From Prolixibacteraceae bacterium (GTDB lineage Bacteria; Bacteroidota; Bacteroidia; Bacteroidales; Prolixibacteraceae), in NCBI GenBank assembly GCA_003457135.1, contig DMSQ01000046.1, positions 6,887 to 70,886 of the forward strand: a stretch of DNA of 64,000 nucleotides, given 5' to 3'. Below the pieces are notes generated by a model. That model was not told the origin of the DNA. It ran no database searches and was given only the letters and a program-made list of their open reading frames with translations. A program made the position numbers and the translations under genes. Position 1 is the first letter of the stretch; each line of letters starts with the position of its first letter. Shown here in pieces: positions 25,539 to 34,880 of the stretch.

Positions 25539-25583
25539 GTCCTTTTTTATTCAAAGTTAAGTCTTTTTAAGATTGATGCAAAT

Positions 25584-25682
25584 ATTTACCGATCGCAACG
25601 TGATGGAAAACCGGTGAAATTTCCTTTGGAGCCTGAATTTGACAGGTATGATATGGATGGGAGGATTGCTGCTGTATACTGA
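25584..25682 (+). pseudogene. Orphan 3' end of a Gfo/Idh/MocA gene
   Basis: This 99-bp stretch encodes IYRSQRDGKPVKFPLEPEF... and ends IAAVY-stop. It matches the last 30 codons of the complete gene ending at 24976 but has several substitutions and a different last five residues. There is no start or upstream body, so it is a remnant left by insertion or recombination. Confidence 0.85.
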
Positions 25683-25716
25683 GCGGCTGACTGGAAGGCA
25701 CCCGTTCAGTATCAAA

Positions 25717-26859
25717 CTATTCAAACTTTAGTTTAAAAACCACCACCTCAGGCCGGTTTCCAACCCTTACCGATGGTCCCCAGGTTCCGAAACCCGATGA
25801 CACATAAAAATGGGTATCGCCCTTTTTCAGATAGCCCCAACTCAGTTCAAAAATGGCTTCGGTCAGGTAATTAACCGGCCAGAGTTGTCCGTTGTGAGTA
25901 TGGCCCGACAAGTGAAGGTCAACTTTGGTGTCGGCAGCTTCCTGTAAATTAAAGGGCTGATGGTTCATCACAATGATCGGTTTTTCATGGTCGGTTCCTG
26001 CAATTAATTCAGCAAGCAGTTTGGGTGCATTAGCCCCTCTTCCTGATGAATGGTCGTTTCTACCAACTAACTGAATGCCGTTTGGTAAAGTAATGACTTC
26101 GTCGAGTAACATGCGAATGTTAATGCTTTTCAGGTAAGGCAAGGTTTTCTCAATTCCTCCGATGTATTCGTGGTTTCCGGTTATGGCGTAAACGCCAAGC
26201 GGGGTTTTAATCTCCTGAATGTGCCGGCCCAGATTTTTCCGAAGAACCGGGGCAATTTCACCATCAACCAAATCGCCACAAAGCAAAACCAGATCAGGCT
26301 TTTGCTTCTGGATGATTTTCAGCAAACGATTTTCGCGCCGTTCGCCAATCAATGCGCCCAAATGCAAATCGGAAACCATTAAAACCTTCACTTCAGAAGA
26401 TCCGGAAACCTTTTTATGAATCGTTAGCGGTATTTCTTTGACATTGATCCACAAAGCGTTGATATGGCTGGCAATAACGATGAGTGAAACTACTGAAACA
26501 ACAACCAGTCCCATCCGGAATTTCATGACTTCAGTAAAAGAAGGCAAAAAATGAATGAAATAATTGAAAATGCGGACTATATCGATCAAAACAACAGCCA
26601 TCCCCAAATACAGCATATAGGCTATCCAGAATGATCCGATCCGGTAAACCCATTCGCTGAAAGCGGAGGTCGCCGTTCGTTCCAGAACAGAACCGGCAAT
26701 AAAAAGGAAAGCGACTGTCCAAAAGATGAAAATATACCACTTCTTCGCGGGCTGACTAATCGAAAATACCTGAAGTCCGCGAACGTACAGGTAATAATTG
26801 GCAGAGGTATAAATCAGCATAACAATGCTGAAAAAAATCAAAAAAGATAGGCTGCGCAT
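25717..26859 (-). CDS. Membrane-anchored metallophosphoesterase
   Basis: 380 aa. Four membrane helices at residues 1-140 precede a calcineurin-like phosphoesterase domain with all metal motifs: VSDLHLG, GDLVDG, GNHEY, NHQP and SGHTHNGQ. This layout (YaeI/YkuE-like) faces the active site to the periplasm or cytoplasmic face; substrates are phosphodiesters or lipids such as UDP-diacylglucosamine in related enzymes. No close operon partner is seen. Confidence 0.93.
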   Translation of the reverse strand: MRSLSFLIFFSIVMLIYTSANYYLYVRGLQVFSISQPAKKWYIFIFWTVAFLFIAGSVLERTATSAFSEWVYRIGSFWIAYMLYLGMAVVLIDIVRIFNYFIHFLPSFTEVMKFRMGLVVVSVVSLIVIASHINALWINVKEIPLTIHKKVSGSSEVKVLMVSDLHLGALIGERRENRLLKIIQKQKPDLVLLCGDLVDGEIAPVLRKNLGRHIQEIKTPLGVYAITGNHEYIGGIEKTLPYLKSINIRMLLDEVITLPNGIQLVGRNDHSSGRGANAPKLLAELIAGTDHEKPIIVMNHQPFNLQEAADTKVDLHLSGHTHNGQLWPVNYLTEAIFELSWGYLKKGDTHFYVSSGFGTWGPSVRVGNRPEVVVFKLKFE

Positions 26860-26902
26860 AGATTAGAAAATAGGAATAAGTAATAAGAAAAACAACGAAC
26901 TA

Positions 26903-27544
26903 TCAGACAAAATGTTCAGGCTCATCATCCTTCTCGTCAATCTCAATAATATCCTGATTATTCATAAATACATCAGCAAAACGCTCCACCCATTCGGTAA
27001 GTATAGTTGTAAAAACAACTTTCTGCGCTTTCGGTAAACTTTGGGCCAGGCGGTCGAGTTGCAGGTAATTCAGATTTTTAATGACCCGATCGGCATCGTC
27101 AATGGCGAAAATCTGAACCGATCCGAGATTAAGTGCATAAAGCGTATAAATCTGGTTGAGGCGCTTAGCCGTTCCGATCACCACATCCGATCCCATGTAG
27201 ATTTTATCCTTCTGAGCATCAATCTTTTCATCATCGCAAGCGGTATGAACACGCAAATCGGTGTATTCGCCCAGGCGGGAGAACTCATTTTTCATTTCAA
27301 GTGCCTGTTCTTTATCGGCAACAGCAATAACCGCCCGGGGATTATCCTCCAGTTCAGCTTTTAAACGCTGAAGGACACTAACTACAATCGTAGTTGATTT
27401 ACCAGAATCCTTTCCGGCAATGCAAAGCAAATCGCGGCCACTTTTAATTTTGGGAATGCAAATTTGTTCCAGTTCAGTTGATTCGGTAAAGCCGTTTTCC
27501 TTGAGCGATTCCAGAAGTTTTTTATCTAGTTTTTCGTTGATCAT
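26903..27544 (-). CDS. Single-domain DEAD-box-like ATPase (lacks helicase C domain)
   Basis: 213 aa. The Q-motif-like start is LKENGFTESTELEQICIP, Walker A is AGKDSGKST, the DEAD motif reads IDDADR, and motif III is SAT-like (VFTTI). The second RecA domain is missing and the sequence ends with an acidic tail (EIDEKDDEPEHFV). Length and intact frame suggest a stable short family rather than a fresh truncation, since no helicase C remnant is visible downstream (26860-26902 is only 43 bp). Unwinding is unlikely; RNA binding or regulation is possible. Confidence 0.8.
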   Translation of the reverse strand: MINEKLDKKLLESLKENGFTESTELEQICIPKIKSGRDLLCIAGKDSGKSTTIVVSVLQRLKAELEDNPRAVIAVADKEQALEMKNEFSRLGEYTDLRVHTACDDEKIDAQKDKIYMGSDVVIGTAKRLNQIYTLYALNLGSVQIFAIDDADRVIKNLNYLQLDRLAQSLPKAQKVVFTTILTEWVERFADVFMNNQDIIEIDEKDDEPEHFV

Positions 27545-27908
27545 GGGTATATGTGTTATTTGTTAAATTTTATTTCATGTAATAATGTAAGATTTTATAA
27601 CCTGATAAAGGTTATTTCAATTTCGTCCGAAAGAGGGCGGCAGCTTTTTTGACACAATCTCGCGGACGATTTTTTTGCTTTTTTTCTGAACCCGGGGTGC
27701 CGTTCCTTCGTCACTTTACCCCGGGCTATTGATATGTCGCCCTTATCAGGGCTCAAACCTACCGAAATCCAGCGCCAAAAGCATTCCCCCACTTAGGGGG
27801 AACGGGAAGGGAGCTTTCCTTACAAGGCAAAACAAAATGACCACCAATAACGTGAAACGAATGACTATAGATGACCACATGAAACTGCAAACTGCGACTG
27901 AACACTGG
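27545..27908. repeat. Gene-free 364 bp holding three kinds of dispersed repeat
   Basis: 27623-27669 is an inverted pair TCGTCCG/CGGACGA. 27691-27725 is the REP-like palindrome CCCGGGGT...ACCCCGGG with loop GTTCCTTCGTCAC. 27787-27800 is CCCCCACTTAGGGGG. 27847-27875 carries the CGTGAAACGAATGACTAT repeat. 27890-27908 carries the CTGCGACTGAACACTGG element. No gene is supported here. Confidence 0.8.
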
Positions 27909-28622
27909 CTACTCTTCATGGGTATGCAGTCCGCACTCCTTTTTTGAATTACTCTCCCACCACCAGCGGCCAGCACGGAAATCTTCACCCGGTTGAATGG
28001 CGCGTGTACAGGGCGCACAACCAATGCTTACAAAACCACGGTCGTGCAAAACGTTATACGGAACATTGTTTTCCTTCACATATTTCTGGCAATCTTCGAG
28101 CGACCAGTGCAATAGCGGGTTGAATTTGATCAGTTGAAATCCTGCATCCCACATAAAAAAATCGAGATCATGACGGTTTTCGGATTGTGAGGCACGCAAA
28201 CCAGTTATCCAGCCTTCCATACCTTCCAAAGCCCTCTTCAAAGGTTCAACTTTACGGATGTTGCAGCATTCCTTTCGGTTTTCAAGCGACAAATAAAAGC
28301 TCAACGGACCTTTTTCGGTGACCATTTTTTCGACAGACTCGTGCTTTGGAAAGTAAACATGAATCATTTTCCCATATCGATCAACAGTCCGGTTAAAGAC
28401 TTTATAAGTTTCTTCAAACAGGCGACCAGTATCCAAAGTCACCACTTTGATGTCCAGATTATTCCTGAAGATCATGTCTGTTATCACCTGATCTTCAATT
28501 CCCAAACTGGTTGTAAATACCACTTTGCCTAGAAATTGATTAGCTACTTTCTCCAACATTCCCACTAAATTGGCTGCATCGGCCTGTTTATTCAGTTCCG
28601 AAACTAAATTCTGATCATCCAT
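27909..28622 (-). CDS. cysH: Assimilatory adenylylsulfate (APS) reductase
   Basis: 237 aa. The PP-loop-like block is VVFTTSLGIEDQVITDMI. Two cysteine pairs, CCNIRKVEPL and CAPCTR (CC and CxxC), mark the 4Fe-4S-binding APS-type reductase, in contrast to PAPS reductases that lack them. The conserved tail ECGLH holds the catalytic Cys. The enzyme reduces APS to sulfite using thioredoxin. It is separate from cysD/cysN by 13 kb. With this enzyme, the APS kinase domain of CysN is not strictly needed. Confidence 0.95.
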   Translation of the reverse strand: MDDQNLVSELNKQADAANLVGMLEKVANQFLGKVVFTTSLGIEDQVITDMIFRNNLDIKVVTLDTGRLFEETYKVFNRTVDRYGKMIHVYFPKHESVEKMVTEKGPLSFYLSLENRKECCNIRKVEPLKRALEGMEGWITGLRASQSENRHDLDFFMWDAGFQLIKFNPLLHWSLEDCQKYVKENNVPYNVLHDRGFVSIGCAPCTRAIQPGEDFRAGRWWWESNSKKECGLHTHEE

Positions 28623-28708
28623 AACTATTTGTTTTTCTTACTCAATCCATTTATCTTGCCAGCAAATATCAAAAGAAAACTCAAAAAACCATCGAAAAGA
28701 CCTCCGAA

Positions 28709-30118
28709 ATATTACCCATTGCATTCCTTGACCGAATTAAAAGCCAGTTTCCTAATGATTTTTATCGCTTTATTCAATCCATTGATCAGGTTCCTGCTAT
28801 CAGTTTACGAACCAATCCGCGTAAATTCAACATTCCAATTTCTTCGGAAGGAATTCCGTGGTGCGAAATCGGAATTTTCCTGAACGAACGCCCATCGTTT
28901 ACTCTTGATCCCATTTTTCATTCCGGAGCCTATTACGTTCAGGAAGCCAGTTCGATGTTTATGGAGCAGGCTTTCAGGCAAATTGAAACCTGCGACAACC
29001 GGATAGTTTTGGATTTGTGTGCAGCACCCGGTGGAAAATCAACTCATTTGCTCAGTTTATTGGATCACAGCGATTTGCTCGTTGCCAATGAAGTGATCCG
29101 CTCACGTGTGTCGGTTCTGGACGAAAATATCCGCAAATGGGGACACCAAAATGTGGTAGTTTGCAGCAATGATCCGGCTGACTTCAGCCATTTGGATGGA
29201 TTATTCGACCTGATTGTGGTTGATGCGCCTTGTTCGGGCGAAGGACTTTTCAGGCGCGATCCGGCTGCAATCAATCATTGGTCGGTTGATACTACCAACC
29301 TGTGTGCCACCCGTCAGCGCCGTATTCTGGCCGATATCTGGCCCGCTCTGAAAACCGGAGGCTACCTCATTTACAGCACCTGCACTTTTAATCCGGCTGA
29401 GAACGAGGAAAACCTGAAATGGCTGGCCGAAAACAACGATGTGGAAAGTATCCGGATTCCACTTCAGGAAAGTTGGGGAACTGAAGAAATTGAAACAAAC
29501 GGATTGTTTGGATACCGTTTCCTTCCGTACAAAGTGAAAGGCGAAGGTTTTTTCCTGACTCTGATCCGCAAAAAAGACGGAAGCATCTCCTACCCGATTC
29601 CTAAGAAAATTAAATCAAGATTTGAAAAAATGCCAAAACAGTTTGCTGAAATCCGGAATTGGCTAAACACTTCCGATTCGGAGTTTTTCGCCAAAAGTGA
29701 ATTCCTGATTGCTTTTCCGGAAGATAAAATTCCGGTATTGAACGCACTCAGCGAACAACTCCGGGTGATCAGCTTTGGCTTGCCGGTAGCGCAATTCAAG
29801 AAAAACGATTTGCTCCCTGAACATACTTTTGCACTTTCAGTTGACCGCAATCCTGAAGTGTTTGAAACCGTTGAACTTGATTTGCGTGATGCTTTACTTT
29901 TTCAGAAAAAAGACGAAATCAGGATTAATTCAAGCACCAAAGGTTGGTTGCTGGTGCAATATCAGGGTGTGCCGCTTGGTTTCGTAAAAAATTTGGGAAA
30001 CCGCGCCAACAACTACTTTCCGAAGGAATGGCGGATAAGGATGGCGTTGCCGGAGCTATCGGAACCGTGGTATAAAGCAGTTCCAAATTCCAAATTAAAA
30101 TTTCCAGGTCAATCTTGA
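28709..30118 (+). CDS. rsmF: RsmF-like rRNA/tRNA (cytosine-5) methyltransferase, NSUN family, with non-AUG start
   Basis: The first ATG in frame (28955) would remove 80 residues of clear family sequence (LPIAFLDRIKSQFPNDFYRF; then ISLRTNP). The frame is open without any ATG, GTG or TTG back to a TAA at 28622-28624. Best candidates are ATA at 28709 (giving M-LPIAFLDRI) or nearby ATT/ATC. From 28709 the product is 469 aa, normal for the family. SAM motifs LDLCAAPGGKST, catalytic DAPCSGEG and YSTCTFNPAENE are present, and a PUA-like end follows. It methylates cytosine C5 in rRNA or tRNA. Confidence 0.85.
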   Translation: MLPIAFLDRIKSQFPNDFYRFIQSIDQVPAISLRTNPRKFNIPISSEGIPWCEIGIFLNERPSFTLDPIFHSGAYYVQEASSMFMEQAFRQIETCDNRIVLDLCAAPGGKSTHLLSLLDHSDLLVANEVIRSRVSVLDENIRKWGHQNVVVCSNDPADFSHLDGLFDLIVVDAPCSGEGLFRRDPAAINHWSVDTTNLCATRQRRILADIWPALKTGGYLIYSTCTFNPAENEENLKWLAENNDVESIRIPLQESWGTEEIETNGLFGYRFLPYKVKGEGFFLTLIRKKDGSISYPIPKKIKSRFEKMPKQFAEIRNWLNTSDSEFFAKSEFLIAFPEDKIPVLNALSEQLRVISFGLPVAQFKKNDLLPEHTFALSVDRNPEVFETVELDLRDALLFQKKDEIRINSSTKGWLLVQYQGVPLGFVKNLGNRANNYFPKEWRIRMALPELSEPWYKAVPNSKLKFPGQS

Positions 30119-30192
30119 ATTTCAATTATGATTTCATTTGGGTATTGAAATTGGGAATTAGATACTGAAATTTTGTGTTAGGTGAAAGTTTG

Positions 30193-31794
30193 CTACTTTA
30201 TCAAAATTTTTTGTGTATATAATTGATCCCCTTCACTAATTTTAGCAAAATATATTCCTTTTGAATGAGCAGACAAATCAATCTCTGCTGATGTTAACAG
30301 TTTAAAGTCTGATGCATCGTAAACTTTCTCTCCAAGCATGTTGTAAATTTCAATCATGTCAATTTTTGAGTTTCCCGTATTAATAGTAAATCTTCCGTTA
30401 GACGGATTCGGGAAAAGCTTTATAGAAACGGGCTCCGGAATTTCCGCAATAGCTGTAGGCCGAGAATATTTTACAACTGCATAATCCAAAGTGCTCGTTC
30501 CTGCTGCATAAATATTATTCAAATCATCCACGAACAGCGCAGCTGCCTTCTCCTGATTTCCGGCTCCGTTGGAATTAGTGTATTTTATCTCCCATAGCAG
30601 CGTTCCTGCGGGGTTATATTTGATAAGTTGATAATCATCGCTGGTGGTTGTATTCATTGTGGTTCCGAGCACGTATATATTACCGTCAGTATCTAAAATG
30701 ATTTTTTGAGAAGCATCAGAGCCACTAGCAGAACCGTTAAAATTCTTTTCCCAAAGTTTAGTTCCTATTGAATCATATTTGATAGTAATAATATCAAAAC
30801 CGTTGGTAGGGCTGTAATAACTTCTCCCGGTTACATAAACATTGTGCTTCCGGTCAACGGTAATTGCAGTTCCCTGATCGGTACTACTCTCAGGTCCGTT
30901 GTAAAATTTCTTCCACAACTCGGTTCCATCATTGGCATACTTAATCGTGACGATATCATTATATGAAGTCCCAGTTACGTAAACATTTCTGTGATTATCA
31001 AGAGTTATCATGCTCCCCTCATCAGAACTCGTTCCGGGTCCGATATAGGTTTTTTTCCAGAGAAGTGTGCCCGAAGTATTATATTTGATAGTCGTGATAT
31101 CTTGATAGCTATCGCTGCTACCCGTTGATCCGCCACCGGCACTTCCAGTCACATATACATTTCCCAATGAGTCAACAGCCATCGAATTCACCCAATCAGC
31201 ATCATCCCCGGGGCCATTATGCCTTGCCACCCATTCCTGTACACCGGAAGGTGAATATTTCAGGATTGTATAATCTTGATTAAGTCCGTGCAGACTAGAT
31301 GATTTTTCACTAGTACCAGCTACATAAACATATCCTGAATCGTCCACAAAAATGCTTGTCGGATTGGTCCAGTTGTGACCACTGCCCGGACCTATATAGG
31401 AACGGATCCAGATCGTGTCTCCAAGCGAATTATATTTGATTGTGACTATAGAATTGTTGTAACCAGTACCACCACTAACATAGACATTGCCCTTGGCATC
31501 AACAGCAAGTACATAAGCGCGGTCATCACTTTTAGCGATACCATTATATGATTTTTCCCATTGTTTTACTCCACTGCTGTTGTATTTGACAGTAAGAAAA
31601 TCAGTAGTAAATGCTGTCCCCTGAATGCTGGCACCCGTAACATATACATTGCTGGAACCATCAACGGTCATATTATACAATTGATCAACACCTCCGCCAT
31701 TGTATCGGGCTACCCATACTTCGGTCGGCTGAGCAGATGCCATGGTAATGAATAAGTACATTACCACAGAAATAAGTGTAATAGTTTTTTTCAT
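30193..31794 (-). CDS. Secreted SBBP-type beta-propeller protein with T9SS sorting domain
   Basis: 533 aa with a signal peptide ending ASAQ. Nine or so repeats of about 50 residues carry NVYVTGxS, TIKYNSxGxxLW and YNGPGSSTD-like blocks, as in SBBP/beta-propeller repeat proteins. The last 80 residues are a type IX secretion C-terminal domain (LFPNPSNGRFTIN, then GIYFAKISEGDQLYTQKILIK in part). It should be exported to the cell surface; function is unknown. Confidence 0.92.
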   Translation of the reverse strand: MKKTITLISVVMYLFITMASAQPTEVWVARYNGGGVDQLYNMTVDGSSNVYVTGASIQGTAFTTDFLTVKYNSSGVKQWEKSYNGIAKSDDRAYVLAVDAKGNVYVSGGTGYNNSIVTIKYNSLGDTIWIRSYIGPGSGHNWTNPTSIFVDDSGYVYVAGTSEKSSSLHGLNQDYTILKYSPSGVQEWVARHNGPGDDADWVNSMAVDSLGNVYVTGSAGGGSTGSSDSYQDITTIKYNTSGTLLWKKTYIGPGTSSDEGSMITLDNHRNVYVTGTSYNDIVTIKYANDGTELWKKFYNGPESSTDQGTAITVDRKHNVYVTGRSYYSPTNGFDIITIKYDSIGTKLWEKNFNGSASGSDASQKIILDTDGNIYVLGTTMNTTTSDDYQLIKYNPAGTLLWEIKYTNSNGAGNQEKAAALFVDDLNNIYAAGTSTLDYAVVKYSRPTAIAEIPEPVSIKLFPNPSNGRFTINTGNSKIDMIEIYNMLGEKVYDASDFKLLTSAEIDLSAHSKGIYFAKISEGDQLYTQKILIK

Positions 31795-31884
31795 AGTATT
31801 TGAGTTTTTGCTGAACTATTCGACTGATTTCCTTATTTCACGAAGCAGCCCCGCCTGAAAGCCTCGTGTTTTGTATTGAACAGT

Positions 31885-33210
31885 CTATTGTTTTATGAAT
31901 CTCTTTATAAAAATTACTTCGTCGGAATTTGCTTTTAAAATATAGATCCCGCTTGCTAAATTTCTTAGATCAATTATTGTTGTTAGGTTGGTGGTATTAA
32001 TTGTTTTAATAATTTGTCCTTCTATACCTATAATTTCTATTGTGGCTTTTTCAGGAAGAATGATTGTAATTTTATCTATAGCTGGATTTGGGAAAACAGA
32101 TATACCATCATTCACAATATTTTCTTCCGTGCCTGTTGCAATATTCCATTTTGCAATTTGATTAACAGAAACACTTCCTGCAGTATCAAATTGTCCACCT
32201 GCATAAAGCTCTCCATTGTAAACGCCTAATGCCGAAACCGGGGCGTTCACTCCTATTCCCAAATTCGACCAGGTAGATCCATTCCATCTGGCAATATTAG
32301 CGGCAGCAACTGTTCCGGCAGTATCGAAAACTCCGCCGGCATAAAGTTCTCCGCTGAAAACGGATAAAGCGTCCACCATAGCTCCTGTTCCTGTTACACC
32401 GTTTCCAACCGCTGACCACGATGAGCCATTCCATTTTGCGATAGATCTGGCAGGATTGTCACCGGCTAAAGAAAAGCCACCTCCTACATATAGCTCATTA
32501 TTATAAACCAGCATGGTAGAGACACCTCCTAAAATTCCACTTCCAACAGCCGACCAGTTTGTTCCATTCCATTTTGCAATACGATTTGCAGTGACACCTC
32601 CGGCAGCGCTAAATTGTCCTCCTGCATAAAGTTCGTTATTATAAACAGCCATTGAATTCACCGCGCCATTTGTACCTGTACCAACCGGAGACCAAGTCGA
32701 GCCATTCCATTGTGCAATATAACTGGCCGGATTACCTCCGGCGTTTACGAACATTCCTCCCGCATAAAGCTTTCCATTGTACACGACAAGCGCTAAAACA
32801 CGATCGTCCATGCCTCCTCCAACGGCTGACCAGTTCGATCCGTCCCAGGATGCAATATAATTGCACAGGATGCTGTCTGCTGTATAAAAGTAACCACCAA
32901 CATAGAGCTTGAAATTATGTACAGCCAACGCCATCACACCAACATTTCCGCTTTTCATCACGCCAGTTCTTGCATTCAGCCAGTCGCTTCCATTCCATCG
33001 GGCAATGTGATTTACACGATAAACACCGGCAGAATCAAAGGTTCCTCCTGCGTAGAGCGATGAATTATACACACATAGCGCTATAACCTGAGGCGGATTG
33101 AATCCACCTGAAACTCCTGTACCGACAGTTGACCATGTTTGTGCCTGTACATAATCAATATTCAGATTTACCTTAATGAGTATTGCCGCGATAAAAAAGA
33201 GCTTTTTCAT
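31885..33210 (-). CDS. Secreted repeat protein (kelch-like propeller) with T9SS sorting domain
   Basis: 441 aa with a signal peptide. Seven or eight repeats of about 45 residues share YNGELYAGGxFDTAG and IAKWNGSxWSAVGxG. This makes a probable beta-propeller. The end is a T9SS domain (VFPNPAIDKITIILPE, ASGIYILKANSD). It is close to the preceding T9SS protein and likely also surface-exposed, but each gene has its own upstream gap (90 and 293 bp), so co-transcription is uncertain. Confidence 0.92.
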   Translation of the reverse strand: MKKLFFIAAILIKVNLNIDYVQAQTWSTVGTGVSGGFNPPQVIALCVYNSSLYAGGTFDSAGVYRVNHIARWNGSDWLNARTGVMKSGNVGVMALAVHNFKLYVGGYFYTADSILCNYIASWDGSNWSAVGGGMDDRVLALVVYNGKLYAGGMFVNAGGNPASYIAQWNGSTWSPVGTGTNGAVNSMAVYNNELYAGGQFSAAGGVTANRIAKWNGTNWSAVGSGILGGVSTMLVYNNELYVGGGFSLAGDNPARSIAKWNGSSWSAVGNGVTGTGAMVDALSVFSGELYAGGVFDTAGTVAAANIARWNGSTWSNLGIGVNAPVSALGVYNGELYAGGQFDTAGSVSVNQIAKWNIATGTEENIVNDGISVFPNPAIDKITIILPEKATIEIIGIEGQIIKTINTTNLTTIIDLRNLASGIYILKANSDEVIFIKRFIKQ

Positions 33211-33503
33211 ATTTATATTCTTTTAGGGAATATGAGGAATAGCTTTTTTCTACAAATACTTTTTTGCTTTCTCTATATTTTAATCAAATAGAAATGCAAA
33301 ATGTATTATTACAGAGAGATAAAATACACAAAACGTGTACTGGCAAAATCATATATCTGGAAATATACGAAAATATTTTCATATAAAAACAAATATTTTC
33401 ATATAAAATTCAGGATATCAGAGGTTAACAAAATATAAGCAGAATCAAAACGGCAGGTATTGCACATTTTGAGCCAGAGAAGTCCTCAAATCTTTTTCAT
33501 TCG

Positions 33504-34778
33504 TTATTTCCCAATCCGATACAAAAACTTATCTGTCCGTAAAATGATGTTGTCGCGAACAATGGCCGGAGTGGCTTTAATCATTCCATCCAACTGGTTT
33601 TCGGCTACCAACTGATAGCTCAAACCTGGTTTGATCAAGTAGGTTTTCCCCTTCAGGCTAAACAAATAGATATTTCCGGAGGCATACAAAATGGAAGCAT
33701 TGAACTGATCTTTCAGCTTGGTTTTCCATATCACTTTGCCATCACGGGCATTCAGGCAAGTCAGGTCGCCACGCTCATGAACCATGTAGATCAGGCTGTC
33801 CGTAATCACCGGAGTTGAAATTTGAGGAACATCTTCAACAATTTCCCAGGGAACATGCGTTTTGGTTACATCACCCGTTCCGGTTGGATCAACCGCCAGC
33901 AAACGGACATAAAACGCTCCTCCCTCGGGAAACATCCAGCCCGAATTGACATAAACCATACCATTGTAACTCAGATTCATAGCGACAGTTGAATCGTCGC
34001 CATAAAAAACCTGCCAGATTTCCTTTCCGGTTTCAGGCTCATAAGCAATACAAAGCTGAGAACCGTTGCTGATTAACTGATCTTTTCCATTAACCTCAAC
34101 TACTATCGGTGTGCAGTAGGCTTTCCGGTAAACCGGTTCAATATTTCTGTAAAATTCCTGAGGACGTTCGGTTTTCCAAACGGTTTTTCCGGTGCGTTTG
34201 TCCAGGGCAATCAGGTATTGAACGTCAGTACCTTCAATATGCAAAATCAGCAGATTTTTATAGAGGATTGGAGAGGATGCCGCTCCCTGCATGTGCTCGC
34301 AATTCAGGTCGGTACGTGTCCAAATGATCTTAAAATTTCGGGTATCAACACAGGCTGTTCCGTAAGTTCCATAATGAACGTAAATAAAACCGTCTTCTAT
34401 ACAAGGAGTTGAAGTGGCATAGCTGTTGGTTGGATGAATATGCTGAACCGAATCGGGTTTGAAAAGTATCATTTCTTTCAGGATTTTTCCTGAATTAAAA
34501 TCGGTACAAACAGCAAATAATTCTTCGCCGTTCTGTGTGGCCGAACTGGTCCAAATCTGATTTCCAAATACAACTGGCGAAGACCAGGCAACTCCCCGTA
34601 TCTCAGTTTTCCATAGAATATTGCTTGTTTCGCTCCAGTTAATTGGTGCATTTTTGCTTGATGAATGACCATCGAGATGGCTTCCGCGAAGATGTGTCCA
34701 GTTTTCCTGGGCTTGGGTTAATAATCCTGAAAAAAAACAGATTAAGAGCAAAAGAAGGGAAAATAGTTTTCGGTTCAT
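33504..34778 (-). CDS. Secreted PQQ-like (BamB-type) beta-propeller protein
   Basis: 424 aa with a signal peptide (to about LTQAQ). Blades carry the tryptophan-docking pattern A-x-D-x-x-x-G-x-x-x-W (ALDKRTGKTVWKTE, CLNARDGKVIWKTK, AYEPETGKEIWQVF). BamB and quinoprotein dehydrogenases share this fold; the absence of dehydrogenase active-site sequence makes it a binding or scaffold propeller. Similar proteins appear in planctomycete and Bacteroidota sugar loci. No operon partner is close. Confidence 0.88.
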   Translation of the reverse strand: MNRKLFSLLLLLICFFSGLLTQAQENWTHLRGSHLDGHSSSKNAPINWSETSNILWKTEIRGVAWSSPVVFGNQIWTSSATQNGEELFAVCTDFNSGKILKEMILFKPDSVQHIHPTNSYATSTPCIEDGFIYVHYGTYGTACVDTRNFKIIWTRTDLNCEHMQGAASSPILYKNLLILHIEGTDVQYLIALDKRTGKTVWKTERPQEFYRNIEPVYRKAYCTPIVVEVNGKDQLISNGSQLCIAYEPETGKEIWQVFYGDDSTVAMNLSYNGMVYVNSGWMFPEGGAFYVRLLAVDPTGTGDVTKTHVPWEIVEDVPQISTPVITDSLIYMVHERGDLTCLNARDGKVIWKTKLKDQFNASILYASGNIYLFSLKGKTYLIKPGLSYQLVAENQLDGMIKATPAIVRDNIILRTDKFLYRIGK

Positions 34779-34840
34779 GGTTTAGGTTTTGGAAATGGTG
34801 AAGATGCAAATTTTTACCAAAATACCGAAATACAAGAAAT

Positions 34841-34868
34841 TCATCCGATGACTCGAGTCATCGGATGA
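34841..34868. repeat. Perfect 28-bp palindrome, copy 1
   Basis: TCATCCGATGACTC is followed directly by its reverse complement, between the PQQ-propeller and pepD genes (same strand). The same arms occur at 40170-40200 with a slightly different centre. It may act as a terminator or REP-like element, but no T-run follows. Confidence 0.85.
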
Positions 34869-34880
34869 GTGAACAACAAA

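Noticed and set aside
28629..28883. 84-codon ORF before the RsmF-like gene
   Set aside because: Different frame over DNA that clearly encodes the N-terminus of RsmF; no motif of its own.
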